A DNA stretch of 64,000 nt from Nezara viridula (GCA_928085145.1 OV725082.1:25019474-25083473), one strand, 5' to 3'. Positions 23,965 through 34,250 are shown, numbered from the stretch's first letter. Numbers and translations: made by a program. Notes: generated by a model from the letters alone, not told the origin.

Positions 23965-24438
23965 TTACATACACGGAGGGAGGGAGAGGATTCTCGGGCT
24001 GCGTGACTCCCTCTGGTGGACGGTCGCCTTCTTCATATTATGATGAGTTTCTAGCTGGGTCTGCGATGGCTGAGGCTGGAAATTCAGTGTGATTTCGAGG
24101 GGAAGGTGAAGATCGCTGAGAACGATTACTTCTTGAGTCCCGTTGTGTTCTGAAGTCCTTGAGAACTTGGCATGCACGGTAATTAGCCAGATGGTTACGA
24201 CTACAATTGTGCATTTCATAGGTGTTTTCATTGTCTTCTTGCATGTAGAACTATCATGGCTGAGTCCACATCGAACACAATGAGGTGCATGATTATAATA
24301 CGTTATGATATGCCCGTATTGTTGACACCTGATGCATTGAGGTATCATACTTTTCTGACCTCTTCTACTATCATTTTGGTGTAATAAATTGTAGTATTGT
24401 CGAAAATGTAACACTATATGTTGATTTCGAAATGTCAA
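23965..24438 (-). pseudogene. Jockey-type gag (ORF1) zinc-knuckle region, frameshifted
   Basis: The minus strand encodes QCIRCQQYGHIITYY, then HCVRCGLSHDSSTC, two of the CCHC-type knuckles found near the end of LINE ORF1 (gag-like) proteins of Jockey elements, which bind nucleic acid. The first knuckle has lost its last Cys (Tyr instead). In a shifted frame the third knuckle continues as MHNCSRNHLANYRAC then QVLKDFR. This is the usual C.NC...H.ANY..C...K pattern, so a frameshift lies near 24205-24240. The Pro/Ser/Gln-rich tail also fits gag. ORF2 is not recognisable downstream. Confidence 0.75.
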
Positions 24439-24839
24439 TGAAAAAACATTGGTGGATGGTCCTTGAATCCGGGATATTGCGGTTGTGATGTTTACGGCTT
24501 CATATACATATTTTTACAACTCGTTTTTCATTTCCGAAATGGCAGTTGTATGATGAAGATTTTTAATGACGTTCTCATATTTGTGTCTTTACGGAGTTGG
24601 CAAGTATGAAATTCAGTTCCTGCATTTAGAAGAATGCTTACTAATTTTTGATCATTTTCAAAAGTGTTAGGGTACACTATTACGCCTTTTATTGTTGTTG
24701 ATTACTGATAAAGTATTAATTGATACAAGTTTACGGTTAACCGTGTAAGTATTTCAAAACAACTAAAGCACCATGGTACGTGACCAACAAACCTCAACAT
24801 ACTGACGTCTAGAGTAGGCCAAAATCGGTGTTAACCGCC
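24439..24839. other. No gene seen
   Basis: Mixed AT-rich DNA on the upstream side of the gag relic. No other ORF1 part is recognisable. Confidence 0.4.
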
Positions 24840-25832
24840 TAATTGCCAAAATAGTCACTAATACTAGACAGTTTTAGTTGCCATATGTAAATGATTGGTA
24901 GAACCAATATTCTTTTGGATTTAACTCTTCCAATTTTTCATTCGAGATTTAGTTAGGTTTCCACATTCTGAAAAGTGACAACAATACCTCTATAGATTGC
25001 CGTAGTTACATTTTTAGAAGGTTAAATTTCCAATGAAACTATAAAAAAAGTCGTCTAAATTATACCAGTTTTAGCTACATTACAGTATATTGAATATTAT
25101 ACTCTAATTTAATTAATTGTTCACATGCCCGTTTATATTGCTATATTTCGTCAAAGGAATATTAATCTAATGATTTCTACGATCATACATGTCAGGAAAA
25201 TTAATCTTATTCAATTGTGTTATAATGTACATATTTAAAATTTAAAAAAAAAATGTTTAAAATCGGTGGAAAAGCCATGTGAGTAGATACTCCAGATTTT
25301 TAAAAAATAATTGGAGACATTGTATAGTTTATCTTTTTTCTACAACTCTTTCATTTCAAGGTAGGAGCCTATCACTATCTCTCTTGACAGTGCCTTTGAT
25401 ATATTATGATCGTGTTGTCAAGTTAATTTCATTAATTTAGTTAGCATGTGTGTATTTAACTAGTTATTTTGATTAGTTCAGTTTCTTTTATTTAGATTAG
25501 TATCTTTTAGTTTATATACATTTACTTTTAGTATTATTATTTTGCTGTTTATTTATTGTTCATAGTATGAATGAGCTACTCTTTATCACTATTACTATTG
25601 TCTTTAAATGTGACAGATTGTAATATATTTTAATAAGATTAAAACAAAAACAAAAAAATGGTTGTTCTTTTCAATGTTTTTCATTTTTCATTTCAATAAA
25701 AGATCTAAATGTAGATATACTGCAGTGTTTTTTGTAAAATCTGAAGTAAGTTTAATAAATAGCAATAAGCTAATAGCAATAAACTACAAGACTCTTGCAA
25801 AAGACCAAGAAGAGTCTTTTTGGGCATCACTA
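24840..25832 (+). mobile_element. hAT-type element relic, long or interrupted copy
   Basis: 24840-25020 aligns with the inside of the complete MITE at 35.96-36.34 kb (shared TATGTAAATGATTGGTA-type, ACCAATAT and TTTAACTCTTCCAATTTTT blocks). 25750-25832 aligns with its right end: AAGACTCTTGC, GACCAAGA, then TTGGGCATCACTA, the terminal inverted repeat. About 730 bases lie between these parts that the MITE lacks. They include a possible LINE 3' end at about 25380-25640. Either this is a longer ancestor or a copy split by insertion. The left terminal repeat is not visible. Confidence 0.5.
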
Positions 25833-26019
25833 GATATTAAACCAACACGATTTCCATGTATTATTACAAAATATTTTATATAGGTTTTACAGCTGAGAAA
25901 AATGTAAAAGATGTACGTGGAGTAGTTATGTAAGGCAATAGTTAAATGTTGAAAAAAGAAATCAAAGTTGTTTTTATTTTATATTTATTGCTAGCGAATG
26001 GATGGGTTGAATTGTTTTA
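25833..26019. other. No gene seen
   Basis: Plain AT-rich flank. Confidence 0.4.
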
Positions 26020-26060
26020 GTTCCCTGATGTTGGAGGATATTTCCGAAACGTTGGTTTGG
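26018..26060 (+). ncRNA. Hammerhead-like motif, second repeat type
   Basis: CC precedes CTGATG (26025-26030), a short stem GGA (26033-26035) with TCC (26043-26045), then GAAAC (26046-26050), GTT and GG. This is the order of a minimal type I hammerhead. The last A of CUGANGA is T, and stem I is only two base pairs long, so activity is doubtful. The segment is followed by AACAATAAAAAACTATTATT, similar to the AATAAAATAG after the motif in the foldback family. Penelope-like elements are known to carry such motifs; the assignment is inference. Confidence 0.35.
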
Positions 26061-26534
26061 TAATGCTTGAACAATAAAAAACTATTATTATGGAAGCTTA
26101 GTTTTCCCTAAATTTATACTGAGGTTGTTATTCTCTTTCTTGAAATTTTGCTTGAAGTGAGTTATCCCGAAATCGACATTTTTTGCTTTGTTGTGTCAAG
26201 CGAAATGGATAAAAAATATAAAATTTTCGATAACTCTCACTAGGTCAGATGACATTTATACTTGACACTAATCGTAGCACGCTTTCGGTAGACCGTAAAT
26301 CTCGATGGAGTTGTTTACTACGGACTGGAAGCCGTGGGATGTGCCCTCCCATCTGCCTTGCATCGCCCAGTGGGTGTTACCAACATGTCTAAGCTTCATC
26401 TTGTATCAATTATATTATCTTCCCATGCTTCCTTTCATAAAAATTCAATCATACTTTTAAGTGTTTCAAAATTAAAATTATTTAAATTAATTATTAATGT
26501 AAAAAGAAAAAAGTATTATATACATATGAATATA
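26061..26534. other. No gene seen
   Basis: A GC-richer patch at 26270-26390 matches nothing I know. Confidence 0.4.
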
Positions 26535-27380
26535 TAGATAATTATTACAGACCATCTAAGTCTTTTGGCGCTTTGACAATTCATCTCTGCCTGTCTTGGG
26601 CTATTTCCTTTCAGTTATCTGTAAGCAGCTCTATTGCATATTTGTTGATTCTATCTATCCATATGCTTTTTAGGATTCCACGTGGTATTTTGCCTTTTTC
26701 GCCTGAGGCATTCGTTGTAACGTTGAGACTTCCAGATGGATTGCTACGACATGACGTGCCCATCTTAACTTCCGCGCCTTCATGTCATGGGATGTAGATT
26801 GTTTAATTTCTGTGAGCAGTTTTTTATTGGTCTTTCTTCTACACGTGTGGTACTCTGATCCCAGATCGCTCCGCTTATCGTGCGGAGGATTTTTCTCTCA
26901 AATCTTTCGATACATTTTTCTAGGATGTAGGTTAGTGTCCAGATCTCAAAGTCGTAATCCAACAATATTAGAACAATATTAGAATGTTTTATCATAGCGT
27001 TGTACACCCTAATTTCAATTTCAATACCTTTTAAAGGGAGAAGAAAGTTTTGTTTGAGCTAGTTATAAGCTGTCCTATTTCTGCTCGTTCATTGAGGATA
27101 TTTTGGGACCGAGGTATTTGAATTCTTTCTATTCTTAGGAATGATTTTTTTTCTACGCTGATCCTGTTATTGGAGTGGAATCTTCGGCTTATTATCATAT
27201 ATCAGTCTCAGCGAGTTTCTAAATGTCCTCTTGATCACGATCCTTGGACAGCTACATAATCTGCATATCCAAGGGTATCATGATTCATTGTGACGTGGAC
27301 CCCACTATTTTCCTGTGGTGTTTTTATCATCTTCTTTAGTGCTAAATTAAACGACATTAGATAATAAATGGTAGGATAAA
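26535..27380 (-). pseudogene. LINE-D (RTE-like) reverse transcriptase, motif C altered to YADY
   Basis: Read from 27380 down, the minus strand has SFNLALKKMIK, then TLGYADYVAVQGS (about 27240-27285), where the second Asp of the catalytic YADD is Tyr. Later come LDYDFEIWTLTYILEKC, ERFERKILRTISGAIWDQST, MKARKLRWARHVV, SNPSGSLNVTTNASGEKGK and SIWIDRINKYAIELLTDNWK. This is the full C-terminal order of RTE-like endonuclease/reverse transcriptases. Stops and frameshifts occur throughout. The copy at 42.68 kb shares the end block but is not derived from the same insertion. Confidence 0.75.
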
Positions 27381-28119
27381 AATGATAGGAATGTATGACT
27401 AACAATAAAATTGGTTAGGAGTGACTAGATACAATAAGAGTATATGACCAAACATAGGAGTTTTTTTATAAATATTCCTGACAAGGTTCAAGGTCTTGGA
27501 ATTTTCCTTTTTCTTTATGTTTGTATTTTAAGGAGGTTTATATTTTCATTATTATTTATGGTAATATTATTGATTTATGTATAATGATCAAATGATGGAG
27601 TTCACCTGACTTTTGTATTAAGGTGGTCCACAATGTTTAAGGTGATTAAATAAGCGATTTTTTTACAAATTTTTAAAATTTGGTACCTCTTTCAGAAATG
27701 AAATTCTTAACTTTAGGTATTTCAAATTTCTAGCGGAGTTTTGATGCTTTTTCTCATTTCGTAATCGTCCCTATAATTATATTTTTAAATATTACATTTT
27801 AAATCAGCTTTAGCCTTTTTCTGTAGATTTGTTAGCCATTGAAAACAATGGTGTGCCATAACATAACATAGGACGTACGTTATGTAGACTAAAATTTCTA
27901 GGCGTCTGGATGATAAACAGCTACCTCCGAATGCTTCTCCTACCAATATCTGAAAATGAATAATTGTATCTGGAGATGAGGAAACACTGGGAAATAGGAG
28001 TGGAAATATTCTCTGGTTAGGAATAGATCAAAAGTAATAAAAAATACAACTGAGTTTTGTATTTGTATTTGGAAGGTTATAAACTTAATCCATTAGGAAC
28101 TGTCGAGCGTATTTTATGT
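27381..28119. other. AT-rich stretch, no gene seen
   Basis: No supported feature. Confidence 0.5.
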
Positions 28120-28258
28120 ATTTATTTTATTTTATTTTTTTTTATTTTAATGAAATTTACAACTGTATTACATGGAAAATACAACAAATAAATGTGACAT
28201 TGGTAACATGACATGTACAACATTAAGAGAAACTACCCATTGGTAGAACTCAAATTAT
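28120..28258 (-). mobile_element. LINE-B 3' UTR fragment
   Basis: Poly-T (poly-A on the minus strand) at 28120-28145 is followed on the plus strand by GAAATTTACAACTGTATTAC, GGTAACATGACATGTACAAC and AACTACCCATTGGTAGAACT. These are the same blocks, in the same order, as beside the coding copy at 48.46-48.56 kb. No coding part remains. Confidence 0.75.
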
Positions 28259-28379
28259 TATGTATTTATAATAAGAATATTCTAAAACAGAATGACATCC
28301 AAATTAAAAAAAAAGATCTTTAACATATAATTTATCCTCTCCAAATCTATAGAGCATTGAACTCAAACGTTCTCTAAAT

Positions 28380-28690
28380 TCATTCGGTTTAAGGCCCACC
28401 CCCGCCAATAAGGCATTTGTAGATTAGCCTTAATAAGACGGACGCGCTTAACAAAAGCGCACTTAACGCCTATTGTTCAATCGCCATCATTTATTCCTCT
28501 CCTGTCGCTGGGCCAGATTGCTAAGGGGTAGCTCTATCTACAAGCCCATCTTGGTTCGATAAGAGTCGCAGAGTTTTCGTTTCCCGTTCGTCGGGACAAT
28601 GACCAGTCTTGGAGGATTATCTCTGGAGTATAACTAAGCCTCCTGACGAGTCTAAATCAACAATCTTTATCTTTTGTGGGGAAGAGGGGC
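28380..28690 (+). mobile_element. Candidate SINE with tRNA-like head
   Basis: GC-richer segment. GCTAAGGGGTAGCTC at 28529-28543 resembles a tRNA D-arm/A box, and TTGGTTCGATAAGAG about 20 bases later holds a B-box-like GGTTCGATAAG. Acceptor pairing is not evident. The body GGGACAATGACC resembles GGGACAATCCCAG just before the head at 8.2 kb. Tentative. Confidence 0.3.
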
Positions 28691-29170
28691 TCTAGAACCG
28701 CATGAGACACTGTAATCCAAAGCATCCCATTTAATAATTATTATTTACCAAGCCATATAGTCCAAAAGTAAAAATAATTATTATATTATTTGCTAATTAT
28801 TGTCCAAACAGGAAATTAGAAATTAATCCTAATAAATCTGAAGTGCCAGATAATTTTTACATAGCGCCGCCACATATATACCTTCAAATTTGCATCAATT
28901 CAGCTCCTTACTCAGGAGTAAGGATCTAAATAAAAGAAGATCAGGATCTAAATACTCAAAATACCATCGATTAACTTTAAACAGGCACTCACATTAATAG
29001 AACACATAAACATAAAAACGGATTCTGCAAAAAAATAAAAAATAATAATATACAAAAGTATATATATATTATAAAAAAAAGTATATGTATAAACAACCTG
29101 TACAACCCATATATATTATTTCAATACTATTTTCTATAATTAGTATAAATACTAGTTCAATACTATTTAG
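28691..29170. other. AT-rich stretch, no gene seen
   Basis: Short degenerate AT microsatellites near 29040-29120. Confidence 0.5.
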
Positions 29171-29425
29171 AGAAAGTACTGTTTCAAGCCAACGGTTTTG
29201 CAGTTAGGAGATCGGGCCAGGATCTTGCTCAACCACCAGGACTTCTTCGTAAATCAATTATTGTAATTAACGGTACCCAATTTGTATTGGCTGGGTGTGC
29301 CCCAGAAGGATCTCCTTATCTCAGGGTTGCTCCATAGCCGATGAAACAGAATAAATAATTGTTCTGAGATGAGCCAGGATTCGAACCTCAGACCTTGAGC
29401 AATGGAAGTTCAGTGCTCTACCATA
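29171..29425 (-). mobile_element. tRNA-derived SINE, minus strand
   Basis: On the minus strand TGGTAGAGCAC (29413-29423) matches a polymerase III A box, and GGTTCGAATCC (29377-29387) is a perfect B box, 36 bases apart start to start. A GC-richer, unrelated body of about 200 bases follows to near 29171. The region before the A box is (TA)n rather than an acceptor stem, so it is not an intact tRNA gene. Known SINEs have exactly this head-body layout. The internal promoter boxes look well kept. Confidence 0.6.
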
Positions 29426-29450
29426 TACATATATATATATATATATACAA
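29424..29450. repeat. (TA)n microsatellite
   Basis: TA dinucleotides directly at the 5' edge of the minus-strand SINE head. Confidence 0.9.
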
Positions 29451-30665
29451 ATATATTAAAAGTTTTCATATTTAAATAAAAAAAATTCAAAATTCAAAAA
29501 TTAATGCCCCAAAATCATATTTTGAAGAAATCGGTCATTCGAGCTCAAATTTATTCGCTTAGCTCGTGTAGATCATTCCTTGTTCGACTAACTATAAAAA
29601 AAAAAAAATAGCGATTCAGAACTTATCTATGAGAATCATTGTGAACAATTCATGTTATGTAAAAACATCTAGCATAATCTGAGTCTTAAAACTACCAACA
29701 AATCGTCACTCTGAGACGTTCCTTTGTAGTAGTTTCGTACTACAAATACTCTAGCAGTCAGATTGTTGCATCGGAGAAAGTAGCAATTGATAAACTTCAA
29801 ATGGTTATCAAATTAAATTTATCGCAAATGAATACCTCACAAGTTCAGCATAGGTAAAAGATTGTTCCTAGAGCAAAAAAAGTAAAATACGTCTAATATC
29901 CTTTAAAAATAAGCGAATCAAGAATTACTAATTCATCATTATTTTTATGTTAATATATCGTTTACGAAAAATGAAACATTGAATGAAAATGTCCGAAAAA
30001 TATAGTTTAAGATTATCTTGGTTCAAAAACCTAACACACGTGTGCATAAGGATGCATTATGAAAGATCAGTCATTTCACAGCGTGAAAGCATGACATAGT
30101 TGTGCATGTAGACGGAAACAATTCACTTGGACTTCTAGAATCACAACAATGAATGCCATTCTAGCTACTGGCAGAATGAGCTGGCTCCAAACATCAAATA
30201 GACTGATAGAATAAACAAGACCCAGAGCATCCCGCAAATTAGAAAACAACAATCCTAGATCAACACAGGTTGACACGTGCTAGTCAGGTTGGCGGAACAG
30301 AAGTGCCTAGAAGGGGGTTTCATGGCGCAAGTTGCGCCATCAAAATTTTGAAGAGGGGCTCATTTTGACAGGGCTTTGAATTTTTAAGAGTGGCATATTT
30401 TGACGATGTTGAATTTTCGCAATGGAAAAATTGAAACCAGGGGACAAAGGGTAAATCATGGACAAGCTGACAGCAAAAGTAAGTATACATGATAGACATT
30501 TTTTCTATTTCTGCTTTCTCCTGAACTGTTTTTAAAAAGAAGAGAGCAGTAAATTCCATAGGAGGAGGAGGAGGATTTATGGTACCTTAGGGATGTGGAG
30601 AAGAGGAGAGTGTACTACTGTGACGGAATACATGTTCCTCCATTTTATTTAGTTTCAAAAATAAA
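29451..30665. other. No gene seen; small perfect palindrome at 30322
   Basis: ATGGCGCAA and TTGCGCCAT (30322-30340) form a 9-bp perfect inverted repeat with a single central base. Minus-strand frames at 30076-30276 and 30320-30559 have mixed composition but no domain I recognise. 30560-30665 contains purine-rich GGAGGAGGAGGAGG. Confidence 0.4.
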
Positions 30666-30900
30666 TAGAACCATCCGAACACTCTAGTTTCAATCCTTGC
30701 TTCCTCCTCGATCCCTGATAACCCTCCAAGGCGTCTGAAAAGAATATGGCCTCGGGATCTTTTAATATAGAACTTTAATTTGAGTTCTACCAATGGGTAG
30801 TTTCTCTTCATGTTTTACATGTCATGTTACCAATGTCACATTTACTTGTTGTAGTTTTAATGTAATACAGTTGTAAATTTCATTAAAATAAAATCAAAAA
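30666..30900 (+). pseudogene. LINE-B C-terminus and 3' UTR
   Basis: The plus strand reads IPDNPPRRLKRIWPRDLLI and a TAG near 30764, the same C-terminus as the copy at 48.57 kb. The 3' UTR follows with CTACCAATGGGTAGTTTCTC, ATGTCATGTTACCAATGTCA and AATACAGTTGTAAATTTCAT, and the copy ends in AAAATAAAATCAAAAATAAA. A 5'-truncated insertion in plus orientation. Confidence 0.75.
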
Positions 30901-31280
30901 TAAATAATTTATGATAATAGGGAAAATCCATGTAACTTGTAATAAAATCTTAATGTGTTCGAGTTCAAACCTATTAAATTTTTGTTAGCTAGAGTACGTT
31001 GAAACCTTTAATTTTGATAACTTAGGTTTCACTTGTTGATTTTGATATTTAAGGGATCATTTTTTATTTGTTTGACACTATTTACTGCCCGAGTAAATAG
31101 ATCAAAGATCTCGACTTTTTGATCTGCACATCTCCTTCTCACAGATCTGCCTCATGTTTATAAATGTGTATAAATTACTCTAGTAAAATTTTCTTTTTAC
31201 TGGTCGTCATTTATATCACAATCTAAAAATGATACAATTAGTTCATGATAATTAAAATACTTGATGAATACTTTTTTACT
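30901..31280. other. AT-rich stretch, no gene seen
   Basis: Left flank of the satellite below. Confidence 0.5.
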
Positions 31281-31281
31281 C

Positions 31282-31670
31282 AAAGAAATCGAAACGCGGT
31301 GGCCTAATCTTAAAATGGAGGTCGTTTTCCAAATCTACGGCTCCAGAAACATAAGAATACACCCTCATATGAAAAAAATCCGAAAAACTCAAATAAGTCG
31401 AAACGCGATGGCCTAATCTTAAAATGGAGGTCGTTTTCAAAATCCACGGCTCCGGAAACATAAAAGTAGACCTTAATATTGGATAAATTCTAAAAACTTA
31501 AATAAGTCAAAACACAGTGGCGTAAACATAAAATGGATGTCATTTTCAAAATTTACTGATCGGGAAACATCAAAATACACCCTTATATCGAATATGTCAA
31601 AAAAACTTAAATGATTCGAAACGCAGTGACGTAATCTTAAAATGGAGGTTATTTTCAAAACTAGGTACAG
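31282..31670. repeat. Tandem satellite, 109-base unit, about 3.5 copies
   Basis: The landmark GAAACGCGGTGG recurs at 31291, 31400, 31509 (as AAAACACAGTGG) and 31618, exactly 109 bases apart each time. Other blocks repeat too: CTTAAAATGGAGGTCGTTTT and GGAAACAT. Copies 1 and 2 are the closest; copies 3 and 4 are more diverged. The open frames through it are not conserved coding, because 109 is not a multiple of three. A related, degraded unit may continue to about 31770 (CAGGAGAGCATAATAATAGA). Confidence 0.9.
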
Positions 31671-31839
31671 GACAGCATAATACTAGTCCCTAATAAATCC
31701 GAATAGGTAAAATAAATCGATATCCGTAGGTGAAAATTCTACTCAGGAGAGCATAATAATAGACTTTCACATTGGAGTGGGGAGGGAAAGGCCATTATTT
31801 AAAAAAAAATATATAAAATTTACAAAAAATTAAAACATT

Positions 31840-32000
31840 AATTTGAAATGAAAACGGTTGAATTTGAATCGGAAAAGGTTTAATTTGAAATGGAAATGGT
31901 TGAATTTGACTTGGAAAAAGTTTAATTTGATCTGGAAAAGGTTGAATTTGACTTGGAAAAGGTTGAATTTGACTTGGAAATAATTGAATAGGACATAGAA
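31840..32000. repeat. 21-base minisatellite
   Basis: Seven or so units of a 21-base repeat of the type GGAAAAGGTTGAATTTGACTT. One more partial unit lies at about 32148-32174. Because 21 is divisible by three, the minus strand has an uninterrupted frame (31795-32007) encoding a seven-residue repeat like FPSQIQP. There is no flanking coding context, so I treat it as a minisatellite. Confidence 0.9.
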
Positions 32001-32009
32001 ATATCAAAC

Positions 32010-32640
32010 TGAAAAAATCTAAAATGTTGAAATAAATGGATATGCAACCGCGCTATCACATTTTTTTTTGTATTTTTTAAAAGCTATGCATTCGATAATA
32101 TAATAAGATCTTCATTTTGAAAAAAATCGAAAATTGACAAAAATTCGAAAGTTGAATTTGAAATGGAAAAGGTTGATCCATAGCGACTTTCCATCCGATT
32201 CTAAGGCTAGCGACCTTCGGAGTATTAAAATGGAAAAAAAAAACCCACCCGATTTATGGAAAACTACTCGACTAACACCTGTGAGTTTTACATTAAGTAC
32301 CGTACAACTGTACACAATGGGGCCCTAATCCTAAGAGCTGGTCCGAACCGTTGTTTAAATCTTGGGGACAATACGACGATCCGGTCCTAACACCTACCTC
32401 TGTTAGGATTACAGGAGCTTTGCCATCCCTGAAGATAGACCAAATCCACGTTTCGGCTTCATCCGAGTTTATTCCTCGTGCTATTGTTCCGCAGCGATAT
32501 CTCCTTTCCCTCCTTCTGCAGTTGACTCCCTTTTAGTTGCTTCGTGTTTGCAATGTGGGCCTGAATCTGTGAGGTTTTATTGGACATGGAACGGATTCTG
32601 TAGTTACATCTGTAACATGCAGGAAATGTTCTGAACAAAG
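32010..32640. other. No gene seen
   Basis: 32170-32560 has balanced composition with short frames on both strands and nothing recognisable. Confidence 0.4.
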
Positions 32641-32643
32641 TTC

Positions 32644-32735
32644 GCATCGTGCGGAGGATTTTTCTCTCAACTCATTCAATATATTTTTTCTAGGGCACTG
32701 GTTGGTTTCCAGGTCTCACAGCTATACTAGTCCAT
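32644..32735 (-). pseudogene. LINE-D fragment (FERKIL region)
   Basis: TCGTGCGGAGGATTTTTCTC followed by a CTAGGG...GGTTTCCAGGTCTCA block matches 26877-26953 in the LINE-D relic. On the minus strand that is the E.W.LT...E..I..FE.KIL.. stretch. Only about 90 bases remain. Confidence 0.65.
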
Positions 32736-33235
32736 TGTACTGACCCCTTTATATTAAATTATTAACATCCGCCAAAACTTCGCTTATAGCTTCATCTCAT
32801 CGTAACATACAAATATATTGTTTGTGAAAATTCTCGGAATCGGGGCTTTTCAATGTGGTGATCGGCAAACTTCTATTTGATTAGGTACTAAAAAATCCAT
32901 ATGATTTCCACTTTAATCACAAGATAATATCATCAGTAAAGTGAAAAAAGGTGGCCGAGTCACCTCCATCCCCAAAATGTCAAAATAACAGGGGTATGTA
33001 GGGCACGTCTTTTTTCAATTTTGTTGTGATATTATCTTACGATTCAAATGGAAAGCAAATTGTGTATTCATGAGTTTTTAGCATCTAATTAAATAGATAA
33101 AATTTTCCGATCTCCAGATTGAAATTGTACACCCTTAATTTGAGATTTTCAGAGATTATTTTAATTTAATTAAAAAGGGAGAAAAAAAGCTACGCTGTAC
33201 TTCTCGAAATATATATATATACTCCTTTACGAAAT
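32736..33235. other. No gene seen
   Basis: AT-rich; could include the 5' part of the transposon below, but I find no matching inverted terminal repeat. Confidence 0.4.
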
Positions 33236-33242
33236 GAAGAAA

Positions 33243-34250
33243 GGAGTTCGACCATATTATAATATTTTTGTTGATTATTCATCTGGCAGTGTACGATGAG
33301 CTGGAGCAGGATTAAATATTACTCCAACTACAGTATGGAGAACTGTCATTGCAGATTGACTTCACCCATATCATTATCAACGGGTACGAAATTTATTACT
33401 TTCGGCAAAGAAGAAATTTTTCAGATTGGTACTTGAGTTGAGCATAAGTTGAGCATAATCCATAATTTTCAGGAAAATTCTCTGGACAGATGAAATTACC
33501 TTTACAAGAGGAATCTTCAATCAGAAAAATATACATCTCTGGTCATAGGAAAATCCACATACAATTCGTGAACTTCATTTTCACCACCAATTTCAGTACA
33601 ATGTATGGTTGGGGATAATAGACAATATTTTAATAGGCTCACATTTCTTGCCGCCTCGACTCAATGCCGGCACATTTCTGGAATTTCTTAATAATGATTA
33701 CTGTGATTTAGTTGACCATATTCCACTACAACTGAGAAGGGACATGTGGCTTTAATTAGATGGTTGTCCTGCACATTCTACCCCAATCAATGATTGGCCG
33801 TGCAGAACCAGTGGCTTGGCCTGCAGGCTCTCCAAACCTGACACCATAGGATTTTTTTGTTTGGAGTGACATTAAACGAAAATTATATACGTCTGGTATA
33901 TAAGTCCGGTTAATGACCTTAATTCCTTACAAAGAAGGATAATTGAATCTTGTGAAACAATTACACATATCCAGTGCCGTTCTGCCACTTTGAACTGTAA
34001 ATCACTTTGAACAATATTTAATATGAATTTAATGTTTACATTTAATTAATAAAGTAGTCGGAAGAAATAAATTGGTTTTATTTATTTTATATAACTTAAA
34101 TAATTCGTAACAAAGAACATTTTTAGGTGTGAATATCTTCTAAACAAAGCGTATGTGGGCATACATTCACGGAAAATGTTTTTCTTGTTTTCACGTCCTC
34201 AGTTCATTTTTGCAGTTTGGCTACTTAACCCTGAAACACCCTGTATATAA
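33243..34250 (+). pseudogene. Tc1/mariner-superfamily transposase relic
   Basis: The plus strand encodes a helix-turn-helix-like GLNITPTTVWRTV, then LHPYHYQRVRNLL, then ILWTDEITFTRG with the first catalytic Asp at 33489-33491, NIHLWS, a TAG at 33546-33548 and ENPHTIRELHF. YNVWLGIIDNILIG and HFLPPRLNAGTFLEFLNND follow. LDGCPAH holds the second Asp at 33759-33761 in the same frame. After a +1 shift the text reads EPVAWPAGSPNLTP then DFFVW. Where the family has the third Asp there is Asn (33835-33837), and the spacing from the second Asp is too short, so residues are deleted. The layout matches the DUF4817-associated, mariner-like transposases common in insects, which cut and paste DNA at TA sites. 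The 3' end is probably the GAAACACCCTGTATAT at about 34233-34248. Several stops make it inactive. Confidence 0.8.

Noticed and set aside
26573..26982. Plus-strand frames of 66-74 codons
   Set aside because: Antisense shadows of the LINE-D relic read on the minus strand.
29377..29423. Functional tRNA gene
   Set aside because: A and B boxes are good, but no 7-bp acceptor stem can be formed because the 5' flank is (TA)n; a SINE head fits better.
30322..30340. ATGGCGCAA/TTGCGCCAT palindrome as a protein-binding operator
   Set aside because: A single 9-bp palindrome in 64 kb is not enough evidence and has no gene beside it.
31276..31658. Two minus-strand frames with repeated protein segments (VSGAVDLENDLHFKIRP type)
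   Set aside because: They come from the 109-base satellite. The period is not a multiple of three and the frames do not continue through the array.
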